From NCBI GenBank assembly GCA_015680685.1, contig MNCI01024239.1, positions 288,340-352,339 of the forward strand: 64,000 nucleotides of DNA, given 5' to 3'. The translations under genes and the position numbers were made by a program. Source of the DNA: Gnetum montanum (taxonomy: Eukaryota; Streptophyta; Gnetopsida; Gnetales; Gnetaceae). This document shows, piece by piece, positions 12,050-22,140 of the stretch; within the stretch, counting starts at the first letter, position 1, and each line of letters opens with the position of its first letter. The notes under the pieces were generated by a model. It ran no database searches. It was not told the origin of the DNA and saw only the letters and a list, made by a program, of their open reading frames with translations.

Positions 12050-13381
12050 GTCGGTGATGGACCTATAGTGGTGTTTTTGTACTCTTTGTTAGTGCCCCTT
12101 GAGTTAATCCTATAGAAATCAACAAAGAGGAACCAATGAAACACTACTAGAAATGCATGTTATAACCTTGTTGGCATTATATCTCATCCGATGAAACCTG
12201 AGGCTCAAAATTTATTGTAAAATGTGAAGATTGTAATCCAAGAGATGCAATTTCACATAATTTAGCTTTTGGGGCTGAAAAATGATTCAAAAGTGGTCAT
12301 AGCCTTAACCCCCAAGTGAAAAAGTCATATTATGTCCATATTTAGGCTTGAGGGAGTTAAAAATTCCTTTTGGACTATCAAAATTAGCATTTTGATGGGT
12401 TTTGTGGGGGGTATAACATTTTCTACTCTGGAAACACCTATGGGGGATGTAACATCACCCATGCCCAGTGTTTGAGATATAAATCTTACCCCCCAACATT
12501 GCTACTACATCCCCCTAGCATTGCACTTCCCCCTTAGTGTTGCTCTAGCATGGCTCAAAAGTTCAACATTGCTCCAACTCTAGTGTTGATCCTGCACTTT
12601 AGCATTATTTTTGGAAGGCCCAGTGTGTGTGGAAGAAGCCAATGTGGGTGAAATTTCCATTTACTACTTTTAGTAAATGAAATGGTTTTAATACCATGGT
12701 GGTATAAAAACTTATCATACATAGTAATCTTGCTGAATTTGTACACCTATAACACTTGTACGTAGTAGCAATATGTCAATACTTAGGTAGAAATATGTAA
12801 TAAAATTTATGGCCAAAACCTTATAAAAACCAAGCCCCAACACCATAAAAGGATTCCATGAATTTTGACATTCCACATCTTTTTCATTTAAGAGATTTAT
12901 AGAATTTGAATACAAAGCTTTTGAATCACTCTAGTGTGGAACCTACAATTATTATAGCCATTGTTACATCACCCTGAGATTGTGTGAATTTTGGTACCAA
13001 CATTGAACACTTTGGTCTTTGAGACTCCCAATGTGGCTCTTCCTAGAAACTAGAAAAAAACCCCACACATCTCACCCCTTGCATCATCAATGTTGTAGAT
13101 CTATGGAGGAGAGTAGCAAGGTTTGATAACATTGGATGTTGTGGAACCTCTAGATCATGAAGCTAATTGTGACATCCAAAGCAACTAGTTTCAATGGACT
13201 TCAAACCCCCATCAAAGTCAACCTCCTACTACTTGTACATATTTTTGGACTCTTTCTTTATTTTTTAAATAAAGCTTAAAGTTTTTCTTTTTTATGCAAG
13301 TTAGATTCATTATTTCTATTTATGTGCATTTATTTTCTCAGATCTACATTACATTTTCATTTTTTGTTACCCTTGTTTACA
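12050..13381 (+). repeat. Probable 3' LTR of T1
   Basis: It begins TGTCGGTGATGG after a purine tract and runs about 1.33 kb to a TTTACA just before P1's RT sequence starts. It has no coding frame, contains an AATAAAGC-like polyadenylation signal near 13270, and carries CTAGCATTGC and AGCATGGC phrases that echo the cores of the 187-bp array. The right end is placed only by the abrupt start of P1. The partner LTR and target duplication are outside the window. Confidence 0.45.
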
Positions 13382-13387
13382 TTTTCT

Positions 13388-13515
13388 AAGTCCCTAGGTG
13401 ATTTGTAAGATTGTCCAAGGAATGCTCACAAGTCCCTAGGTGATCTGTAAGATTGACCAAGGAATGTTCACAAGTCCCTAGGGGACTTTTACATATAAAA
13501 AGATGTCCTTTTGCC
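13388..13515 (+). repeat. 42-bp in-frame tandem duplication at the broken edge of P1's RT
   Basis: Units start at 13388, 13430 and 13472, each opening AAGTCCCTAGG. The first two are full 42-bp units ending CCAAGGAATG(C/T)TCAC. The third runs on into normal RT sequence. Forty-two bases are 14 codons, so the frame is preserved. The unit contains the RT segment just before the TFTYKKM motif. It abuts the T1 junction. Confidence 0.8.
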
Positions 13516-13960
13516 TGTGTAATGCTCCCATCACATTCCAATGATTGATCCTTAGTATCTTCTAACCACAAATTGGTAGTGGGGTAAAAGTTTTCATGGA
13601 TGACTTCTCTACCTATAGGGCTACCTTTGAATAATCCTTGGAATGCCTTGAGCAAGTTCTTTAATGGTGTGTAGAAACCAAATTATGGTTCAATTGGAAA
13701 AAGAGCCATTTGATGGTCCAAGAGGGCATTGTTTTAGAGGATTGAATTTCAAACAAAGGGATTGAGGTAGACCAAAAGAAAAAAAAGGGTGATCCAAGGA
13801 ATAACTAGACAATTAGAGATAGTAAAAGATGTGAGGTCATTCCTTGGCCACACTAGTTACTATAGGCACTTCATTAAGAACTTCTCAAAGATCACCAAGC
13901 CTTTAGTGGAGCTTACAAAGAAAGATGCACCATACATCTAGACTAAGAAATGTGAGCGTG
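13480..13960 (+). pseudogene. P1 reverse transcriptase, C-terminal part
   Basis: Reverse transcriptase copies element RNA to DNA in the virus-like particle. Reading through stops gives TFTYKKMSFCLCNAPITFQ, the catalytic strand GVKVFMDDFSTYRATFE with both Asp of the F-M-D-D box intact, and KKSHLMVQEGIVLEDXISNK, the typical thumb sequence of Athila-like RT. It is followed by the SFLGHAGYY-type connection region near 13840, now shifted. The N-terminal half is missing where T1 and the 42-bp duplication lie. Several TAA, TAG and TGA codons occur at Gln or Arg positions. Confidence 0.75.
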
Positions 13961-14400
13961 CATTCCAACAACTTAAGTAGAAGCTCATAGAAACTCCAAT
14001 TCTACAAGCACTAGACTAGTTTAGAACATTCCATATCATGATGGATGCATCAAACTATGGCTTAGGAGCCATGCTTACATAGATGAATGATCAGAAATGA
14101 CCATACTACATCCACTATATAAGAAGAAGAATTGTGGATGCACAAATCAACTACACCACCACTGCAAAGGAGTTTAGGGACTATGTGCTTGAATACAAAG
14201 TGTTTATGCACATGAACCATAGTGCCATTCGGTTCTTGATGAACAGGCCAATGGTGAGCCCTTGTATCGTATAGTGGCTAGTGATCCTCTAGGAGTTTGA
14301 TCTAACAATGATAGATCAGAAGGGGACTGAGAATGTGATGGCTAACCACTTGTCTCATTTATGATGGGATAACAAGAAGGAGGAGAGCCCACTATTTGAT
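13961..14400 (+). pseudogene. P1 RNase H domain
   Basis: RNase H removes the RNA strand during reverse transcription. Readable motifs are FHIMMDASNYGLGAML (first catalytic Asp), INYTTTAKEFRDYV (second acidic residue region), FMHMNHSAIRFLMNRPM (the usual HTDHAAIRYLM block, with Asp changed to Asn) and EFDLTMIDQKGTENVMANHL (the usual GTENVVADHLSRL block, Asp again Asn). Stops are scattered. Confidence 0.75.
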
Positions 14401-14559
14401 CAATTTCTTGAGAAAATCCTCTTTGATGATGCTATTAATGAACAAGATCCCAAAGAAATGAACTGGTATGATAATATCCTCTCCTATCTACTCACATAGG
14501 AGATGCCATAAGAGTGGGACCATAAGAAGAAATAATAGTTTCTTCATTGGGCCAAACAC

Positions 14560-15800
14560 TTTATGAAAAATCAATGTCAACCTCTACAAGGTTTACATGG
14601 ATGGCCTTGTACGATGGTGTGTTCCTAATGTAGATCAACTTAAGGTCCTCTATGATGCACATGAAGACCCTTGTGTGGGCCACTATGCTAGGAGGCGAAT
14701 GGCCATTAAGATCCTCATGGAAGGGTATTATTGTCCTACAATCTTTAAGGATGTCCATCACTTCTTCTACTCCTGTGATAGATGCCAATGTGATGGAGGG
14801 ATGATTGCACATATGGAAGGGTCTCAATAGTGGATCCAACCAATGGAGCCTTTTGATCTTTAGGGGATTGACTTCATGGATTTCATCACCCCCATGTTAA
14901 ATGAAAAGGTCTACATATTGTGGTTGTTTACAACTATACTAAATGGTTTGAAGCTACGGCTGACACCAACTATTCATCATCTATGAAGGCTTGGTTTGCA
15001 TAAAAAAAATGTTGGTAAATAGGTTTGGTGTGCACAAGCATTGATTTCAAATAATGGAACACATTTTACTAGTGCCACTTTTCAAAAGCTCATGTAATGC
15101 TTGGGAGTTGAACATAAACTAACAACTCCATACCACCCCCAAGCCAACAATCAAGATGAGGTTACCAACAGGAAAATTACCAAAATACTAACACATACAA
15201 TTAGTAAATATAGGACAAATTAGAGTAACAAACTGAACGATACCCTTTGGGCTTGTCATTCAACATGGAAACTTCCTATTGGGTACTTTCCTTATGAGCT
15301 AGTGTATGGAAAACTCCAAAAACTCCCCATCCAAGTTGAATTTTGTATACTTTCAATAGCTTGTGACCTTGACTTGGACCTAAATTTATCCCAAAAAAGA
15401 AAGATCGATGAATCTCAACATGCTAGATAAGAATAGATTAGTGGCACTGTCATCGAATGAAGTGCACAAGGCACATAATAAACAACATTATGACCTCAAG
15501 ATTAGGAAGGTAAAGTTTTAACTAGGAGATAAGGTGTTCTATTAGAACCCCATGCACGTGCCTCAATGAAAAAAATGTCAAATGTTATGGAAGGATCCTT
15601 ACATTATATATGAAACCTTTTCATCTAGGGCCATGATGATCTACCACCTTGATATCCCAAGTAAAAGATTCTTAGTTAACACCCATCAACTCAAGCGTTT
15701 CCTTGAACCAAAAGCAACTAGTGGAAATATGACTTAATCAATGGCCAAGAATGTTTGATCTTTTGGATCTTTCCCTTCCAACTTAGTCATGGGGGAGATG
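14560..15800 (+). pseudogene. P1 integrase
   Basis: Integrase inserts element DNA into the chromosome. The HHCC zinc finger is recognisable in a 77-codon open stretch (14597-14830): a His in VGHYARR, another in VHHFFYS, and CDRCQ. In the catalytic core, GIDFMDFI supplies the first Asp, SNNGTHFTS stands where SDNGTHF is usual (second Asp lost), and NNQDEVTNRKI keeps the Glu. KLPIGYFPYELVYGK follows, then the C-terminal region. The C-terminus ends with FPFQLSHGGDDHPC, a tail shared with M2 and P3. Confidence 0.8.
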
Positions 15801-17200
15801 ACCATCCATGTTGATATTTTACAAAGTGGCTCCTTGAATTTTAATTTTTTTTACATCATTTTAATATTTTTTCCATTCTCTTGAGTATTTTACAATTTTT
15901 TCTATATTGTTCCTTATTTGAAATTTTCTTATGTTTCTTTCTTTTTCTTTATTTCCATTAGGACTTTGGTGCCAACTAAAATTGCTGATCGATGGTGGTT
16001 TGTAACTTTATTGTTTACTTGATTGTAAATGATTGGATTTCATCTTAGAATTTTGATGTTGATTAATGAAACATTGATTCTTTTCATCATATCATACAAT
16101 GAACTCATGTCATTCATCATTCCACACAAACCTATGGTGTTTCTTCATTTTTGAAATACGAGGTCCCTTCTTAATAACAACTTATAATGAATTGGTGACC
16201 TTGGTACTTTCCAAACTTGGGATGGATTAAGTGGATGAACAAGGATGTGGCTTCAAGGAGGTTTATCACTTTTTGTACTTGTCTACTATTTGGGATTGCA
16301 TGAGTATTTTCATGAAATTCTCACCATTCCTTTGTTAACTAATAAATAGGAAGCAATGTCTTTGCATGGTGTGCTTCCCATAAAAAAAAACACAAATGGA
16401 ATTCAAAGCACACCCCTTAGACACAATAACAGACTACAACCATTGGTTATGTGGTTGGAAAGACACGTTACCCATGCCTAAAGGCATCCCTATAACTAAG
16501 GCCTTTTCACTTCCTTCTTTTCTTTTCTTCTTTCTTTGGAATGATGGGGGTGGGGGGAGGTTTGTGGGGATGTTCTTATACCTTAGAGGGTGGAATGTTC
16601 TAATGTGTTAATGCAAAGTCACTGGAAGTAGATGATCTTGATTCTGACTAAGGATGGAAGCTATCAAGTCATATTAATCACATCTTCCACAAGGGACTTC
16701 ATGTCATTAAAATGGGACTTCATTCCATATCCTCTCTCTCATCCACCTATTCATTCGATGTACCGCCTCACTACCTCTTCTCATGATCATATTGATGGGA
16801 TCATTTTGCGATGGTCTTAATTCTTTGATGGTTTCTTTGGTGATTTGACTATTAATAATCCATAAGCATTAATCATCCTTGGGGTCCATGAACTCCTTGG
16901 TTTTAGGGCATGTAAGGGCATTAAGAGCAAGGGCTTGCTATGGGGAGGACCCACTTGCATACTCCTTGGTTGGGATGGTTAAGTTCGTTATCCCTTAGCT
17001 ATTTTTCTTTCAAAACCTATGGTTTCCACTGCGATGCATATAGTTTTTGCATTCCTTGGCATATAAATCTCCTACTAAATATCCATTTGAAATGTATTCC
17101 TAGCCCTCTTTAAGCATTCAACCTTATTCTAGGCTTTTTTGGCTTCCTCTAGACTATAATTGCATGAAAAAACTCCTTTTTTCTTAGTTTTTTAATTGGG
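15801..17200 (+). other. P1 3' spacer between integrase and ORF3 promoter
   Basis: No coding frame, but several short blocks recur in the spacers of P2, M1, M2 or P3. CTTTGCATGGTGTG is near 16364, TTCAAAGCACACCCCTTAG near 16401, AGACACGTTACCCATGCC near 16463, and GGGGAGGACCCACTTGCA near 16942. They suggest conserved non-coding signals or an ancient common spacer. Confidence 0.6.
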
Positions 17201-17411
17201 AAAATTTTTATTTTTGGTTGCATCGATGCATCCTCATTGACGCAATGTTTAAATAGTATAAATATGCATCGGGAGTTCAAAAATTTTTCACATTTGTTTC
17301 AATACACCAAGGGACCTTTTGCAATTTTCAAATCCCAAAGCCTTCCCAAGCTCATATCTTCCTAACTGCTTATTCAAATCCACTCATTCTTCAACCTTGT
17401 AGCTACTAGAG
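17201..17411 (+). promoter_or_regulatory. Internal promoter and leader exon of P1 ORF3
   Basis: TATAAATA at 17257-17264 is preceded by CATCGATGCATC and TTGACGCAATG. These resemble the GATGCATC and GTCAATGCA phrases upstream of the LTR TATA boxes in this family. A leader of about 120-150 nt follows and ends GCTACTAGAG just before a consensus donor GTGAGC. Transcription from here would make a short spliced mRNA for ORF3 without using the LTR promoter. This role is inferred. Confidence 0.55.
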
Positions 17412-17703
17412 GTGAGCTTTACATCATGGAGGCCACAAACCCATGGTTTTTCATAAAGAAGTTTTGAAAATTTTTCTAACTTCCACATGGTTTAACTAAT
17501 AAAATAATATTAAATATCACTAATCTACCTAAGTTAAACCTCACCAACAAACTCAAGTAGTCATTAGGATAAAATAATATTAAAATAATCAATCTACCAT
17601 GATCATAAATTAGCCTAAGTATAACTAGCCAAATGGGACAATGTATTAAAGTGTTATAAGTTACACATAAAACGCTAATCCTTAGCTATTTTTGTGATCA
17701 CAG
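17412..17703 (+). other. Intron in the 5' leader of P1 ORF3
   Basis: The donor is CTAGAG|GTGAGC and the acceptor TGTGATCACAG|ATG, so the acceptor abuts the ORF3 start codon. The 292-nt interval is AT-rich with no frame. Homologous sequence is present in P2 (about 27326-27605) and partly in M3, and a homologous splice pair exists in P3 (57017-57220). In M1 the interval is exactly missing: GCTACCAAAG joins straight to ATCGCACC. That is strong comparative support for splicing. Confidence 0.75.
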
Positions 17704-20525
17704 ATGGCACCGAAGAGACCACAAGAGGAAGGACCATCCTAACCATGGGAGAAGCAACCATGATGAAAAAGGTGCTAATAGTCACAACAACCCTAAGAAG
17801 GAGAAGCAGAAACACACGTCATAGGACTTGTTCAAGAGGAGCTCGAAGTGGAATCTATTCATCAAGTTCCCACAATGGAAACAAGCTAGTCTAGGCAAGA
17901 TAAGGTTCCAAGGCCTAGGCTGCATTTAGAGGTCACCTTAACCAAGGCCTGCTTGAGATAAATTCATTCTAAGGAGGTCCAACGTGTGATTCTCTTAGAA
18001 CTTCACTTTGGTTCCTTCTTGGACATGGCATTAGAAGAGGTAAAAACACAATTGTAAGTATCTTCCATGCGCCCCATCCTTACTTTTAGTGGGAAGTGGT
18101 ACATGAGAGAGACTTACCTCTTTTGGAATAACCAACAAGAAGACACCACAGTGAAGATTAAGGACTTTAGTATGTCCTATTCAGTCAAGGCCATTGTAGA
18201 GGCCCTTAGGTAGCTTGGTAGTGGAATAACTTTGGTAGAGATCTTCACACAAGCGGACCCTAATGTTAAAAAGGAATGGGTCCAATGGTGCTATGGAGTG
18301 GACCATAAGGAGTATAATGCACTCACCAAGGTAGAGAGGGTATATTTAAAGATTACAACCTATCACCTAAATCCAATGGTGAGGTCAAGCAAGATTACTA
18401 CCTTCTTTGCCTATGCAAGTGTCTCTATAAGTGAAAGGTTCCTACTCAACCTTCCTTAGTTCATCTTCCTAGAGATCAAGAAAAGATTCAAAGAAAATGA
18501 GCTTAGAAGAAAAGATTCAAAAACTTTGCAAAAGAGGAGGGATAACCCGTTACACTAATGACATGATTTGTCATGCTCATGCTACATCTTAGCAGGAGAT
18601 GATGAAAGATAAGGTGCTTGATAAGTTACTTGAAGAGGAGTAGCCACCAACACACCACCTACTCAAGAAACAATGCCAGAGGCTCATGCCATAATTAAGC
18701 ATAGGAAGAAGTCCTATGAGCAACTCCTATAGTAGTAGTAGGAATGACTTTAGTCTACTAGCCAACATTGAACCACCTTAATGAAGTCCCATGAATCATC
18801 AATTGGCTAGAAGAGACTATGCTATTGTTTTCCACACAAAGGTGTAGGTGCTTGCAAGATTGAATCCAAGTGCTTAAGAAGTGATGGTGCCCATCTCAAG
18901 ATAGCAGCAATTTCCAGAGATCTTTGGGAATGTTGCTACTTTCTTGGCACTCATGGAGGAAGGTGAAGGAGAGATTTTCATGGTGATGTAGCATCATAGA
19001 TAAGAAATAGTGGTGGAGGTGGTGGCCAATCAAATTATAGAGGCCTTGAACACTTCTACAACCACTATGCTAGACATGGTTGTAGTTAAAGATGTGTAGG
19101 CATTTGTAGGAGCAAGCAACGAGAAGCTAAGTGTGGCCCAACATGATGAAGTGTTGGACCAACTAGTGGGAATTGGGAAACTACTTCCAAAGATCTTTGA
19201 TCTCTTGAAAAACATCATTGCTATCCAATCATAGTTGTTGGAGAACAAGGGCAAGCTCATCATTGCAAATGCCCAACTTCAGGCATCCACAACCAAAAAC
19301 TAATGGTTGATTATTGAAGTTATAGAATTAAGAGCCCACTTGGCTGGTTTTGTGATTCTTAACTAAGAAGTTACATGAGATGAAGCTTTCTTGTAACTTT
19401 AAAACAAACTAAAAGAGGCTAAGAATGGAAAGGATATGGTGATCTTCAACATGCCCTTAATGGAAGCTTTGGCCTTCAACATCGATAAGGACTTCTCACA
19501 AGTCTATAAGGAGAACTTAACTCTAATCAAGAACATTCACTAGCTACATAATGTTGAAGCACAAAAGGAGCAGATGGTTGAATTCATGTGACAAAAACAA
19601 GGTCAACTTGCTAAGGTAAACATGGACCTACGGAGGTTGGTAGCCAAAAATTGTAATCTCTCAATGGAGGAAGTCTATGCCCTTTACTAGAAAACAACCA
19701 TTGATGTAGCTACCTAGAATAATGAGGCCCTAAAATTTAAATGTGTAAATAATCATTATAGGGATTAGGTTGGCCTCCTTAAGGAGGTAAATGATAAAGA
19801 AATTTAACTAGTGAAGGTGAAAATAAATGAGGTCCTCTAGCAACTTCAACAAAGAGGTAATGTATGGCAACCAATCTTTGATGGATTAAATGCCTACAAC
19901 AAAGTAGAGATCTACTGAAGGAGTCGTAGATTGAAGAGATGACAGAATACATGGAGCTTGCCAACCTTTGTTATGAAAACTTGGTAATGTTGATAGTAGG
20001 AAGGTCATGGTTAGAGTTGAAGAAATAGGTGGCTAGGTCATACCTCCTTTATAAGGCTAGGCTCAAGCATCACAAGGACATAAAGCAAAAGCTAGAAATA
20101 GCTAATGTAGAGCTTGAAGTTCTTAGGAGTCAATTTATAGATTAGCCATTGGTTTTGAGAACTTGGCTAGAAGGATGAGCGACTACTAAGAATTGTAGAG
20201 GCTTGTTAAGATGTTTGATGTTGAACATAAATAATTTGTAGCATGGTTTGTCACTGTTAAGGAACTATTCTTGGCAATGTCCTATTTGTTGGACATCCCT
20301 GTACCAGCCCATATTTTTGATGCTACATGAACTATGTACAATCCACGGAGTAAGGAGGAGAAGATTAAGGTGTTGTTGGATGTCTTTCACCTTCCACCAA
20401 AAGTAGCAACTGTAATAGGATAGGCACAACCATTGCCTCAACCTCAATTGCCACCACCATGTGCACTGGAGGCTAGAGATGGTCCTTCAACACCCTAGAA
20501 GCTTGCACCTCCTAGTACTATTTGA
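17704..20525 (+). pseudogene. P1 ORF3: ~940-codon extra protein downstream of integrase
   Basis: Sits where Athila elements carry an env-like third ORF. It starts MAPKRPQEEGPS at the splice acceptor and ends LAPPSTI then TGA. The length, 2822 nt, matches M1's copy (about 2816 nt). Residues ~130-145 read WYMRETYLFWNN, the best conserved motif across P1, M1, M3 and P2. Next come IKDFSMSYSVKAI, VQWCYGVDHKEYNALTKVER and TYHLNPMVRSSKITTFF. Around residue 272 is KLCKRGGI, where M1 has CLIQKLYKWGGI. The pattern resembles the 'putative plant transposon protein' domain found in plant retrotransposon ORFs, which is my judgement without a search. The rest is charged and coil-like. No transmembrane segment is evident. 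Many stops and some indels. Confidence 0.65.
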
Positions 20526-20759
20526 TCTTCTATTCTTCTTCAGCCATTAGAGGATTCTAGTTGTTCAATTTTGTATGGGTATTCAATTTTGTTCTCTTGA
20601 ACATCCATTTTTGAAATTATTGTAATTCTGTACTATTGGGCACTTAGAGTTAGTGAGTGAGTGAGTTAGTTGATGATTCCACACCTTCCCAATTTTGTAA
20701 AAAGCTTGATCCTACTTTTTTTTCACTTGAGGATGATTTTTTAGTTATTCATGGGGGTA
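20526..20759 (+). promoter_or_regulatory. P1 3' end: short UTR and polypurine tract
   Basis: The last bases before the LTR, CATGGGGGTA, match the tract preceding the 3' LTRs of P3 (CATGGGGGTA) and, in reverse, of M2 and M1. The upstream wording GAGGATGATTTTTTAGTTATT parallels GAGGACGAGTTTTTATTCAG in P3. Confidence 0.75.
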
Positions 20760-21595
20760 TGATAAATCATGCATTAGGTTGTGTTGATAGGCATGTGTCA
20801 ATGCATTCCCATCGACACATGGGTTGATGCATGTAAGCATATGCATTGATGTAGTGTCTATCTTTGCTTATATAAATGTGCATACCTAATGCACTTATGG
20901 CACCATTGAGTAAATACAGTAGCTACATTCTTGTAATTTGTTCCTGTGAAAGTTGAGAATATTTTCTAAGTACTTGTAGTATGAATTAAAGGATTGTACG
21001 GATCCTTATTCAAGCATCAATGTACTTGAACACTTTGATGTGCTAGCAATAAAAATGAGATTCTTGAAGCTCTTTGTAGCACTTAAGAATAGATTAATAT
21101 TTACTTTCATGCATCTTATTATTCATGTGCTCTACATTCATGTATTTAATTAACGAATACACATAAGTACGACTACCTCAAACATATCGTTAATGCTTGG
21201 TAATCTCAACAATGTTATCACTTGGTTGGCCCAGTAGACTAACACTTGGTAACCTAGTAGCATCTTAACGAGTTTAGGATGTGCACAAAAGGTGGGCCTA
21301 GATACTTATGTTAGGAAGTAGATTAAGGCATTATATAGTCACTTAGATTAATTCATAATTATTTTCCTTTATTTCATACTTATATAAAATCAATACAAAT
21401 CATGTGCCTTAGCTTACACTTGACCATACACTTGGGCTTACACAAGTGAAGCCAGGAAGACAATGATCATGTTTTTAGGTCACTACCTTGGCTATTATGT
21501 GTTTAGAGAGCTAAAGTCCATGGAATTTTACTAGATTGCTAGTGCTACACCTATGATTTGTATGGTTGGGAGTAGGGACTACTTGCTGCTCATTA
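20760..21595 (+). repeat. P1 3' LTR (836 bp)
   Basis: Starts TGATAAATCATG right after the polypurine tract and ends GCTGCTCATTA, where CTCATCA is expected, so the terminal CA has become TA. U3 carries paired motifs (TGTGTCAATGCATT then ATCGACACATG, and TGATGCATG then CATATGCATTGATG) just upstream of the TATA box TATATAAATG (about 20869). The middle contains the conserved CTTGGTAA-type repeats (about 21187-21260). Followed by GTTAC, a candidate 5-bp target duplication whose partner is outside the window. Confidence 0.8.
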
Positions 21596-22140
21596 GTTAC
21601 AAATATGATGATGATGGTTGTGACATTTGCCAATAAGAACATTCCAAGGATTTTTACTTTGCAATGCCATATCTTTAGGGACCTAGGGTTTATGCCTTAA
21701 ATTCAAAGTTTGTCTACAAGCATACATCCAAGACGTTACCTTATCGTTAAGGCAACTACATGTAGCTCTATCATTAACAATAGTACTATCTAAGTGGGGT
21801 TACACCTTAACCTCAAGAGTATTATTAGTAGTGCAAAATCCATAGCCATGGAGGATGTCACCACCAAGATAGTAGTATCCTTATAGATAACTTGATCCAT
21901 ATAGGTACTATGTCCAACAACCTGTATCTCCTAGTGACTCTTTTGCACATGTCTCTACTCATCATTATTATCCTCTAGGGTATTACAAACCTACTACTTC
22001 CCATGTTGAATCTTCTTCTACTTATACTCCTCATCCTTCATAGCACCTTCAACCTCATGTTTTAAATCCTTTATCACCTACTTCCCCAATGCAAGACAAA
22101 ATTCCAACATATCCATAATAACAAAATGCCACTAGAGGGG
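21596..22140 (+). pseudogene. P2 gag C-terminus: zinc knuckle and Pro/Gln-rich tail
   Basis: Resumes immediately after P1 with YKYDDDGCDICQ, then EHSKDF, matching the nucleocapsid knuckle CEIC-x3-HPKGCC of P3; the last Cys is lost here. It continues RVYALNSKFVYKHTSK and a Gln/Tyr/Pro-rich region paralleling the linker of M2 and P3. Gag packages element RNA. The N-terminal part lies left of P1. Confidence 0.65.

Larger units (their letters stand above)
1..13381 (+). mobile_element. T1: Tat-lineage-like Ty3/gypsy element, 5' part outside window
   Basis: Interpreted as the 3' part of one element. A Tat-type protease fossil reads on the plus strand at the left edge. It is followed by an antisense multi-exon gene fossil, a ~187-bp tandem array, a purine-rich tract and an LTR-like segment that stops where P1's reverse transcriptase begins abruptly. 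No RT, RNase H or integrase is seen after the protease, so the copy would be non-autonomous or internally deleted. Extra ORFs (sense or antisense) and tandem repeats in the 3' region are known for Tat-lineage plant elements such as Retand and Ogre. Grouping everything into one element is inference, because the 5' LTR and target duplication lie outside the window. Confidence 0.55.
13388..21595 (+). mobile_element. P1: Athila-like Ty3/gypsy element with ORF3, 5' part interrupted by T1
   Basis: Order on the plus strand: truncated RT, RNase H, integrase, 1.45-kb spacer, internal TATA, leader exon, intron, ORF3, polypurine tract, 3' LTR. Its gag, protease and 5' LTR must lie left of T1, outside the window. 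The right end is followed by GTTAC and then P2's gag zinc-finger region, so P1 was inserted into P2's gag. Domain order places it in Ty3/gypsy (RNase H before integrase). Gag and RT motifs in its relatives here are Athila-like. All frames are broken. Confidence 0.8.

Noticed and set aside
17704-20525. ORF3 as a true envelope glycoprotein
   Set aside because: Position matches Athila env-like ORFs, but no signal peptide, transmembrane helix or cleavage site is visible; the coil-rich composition argues against it.
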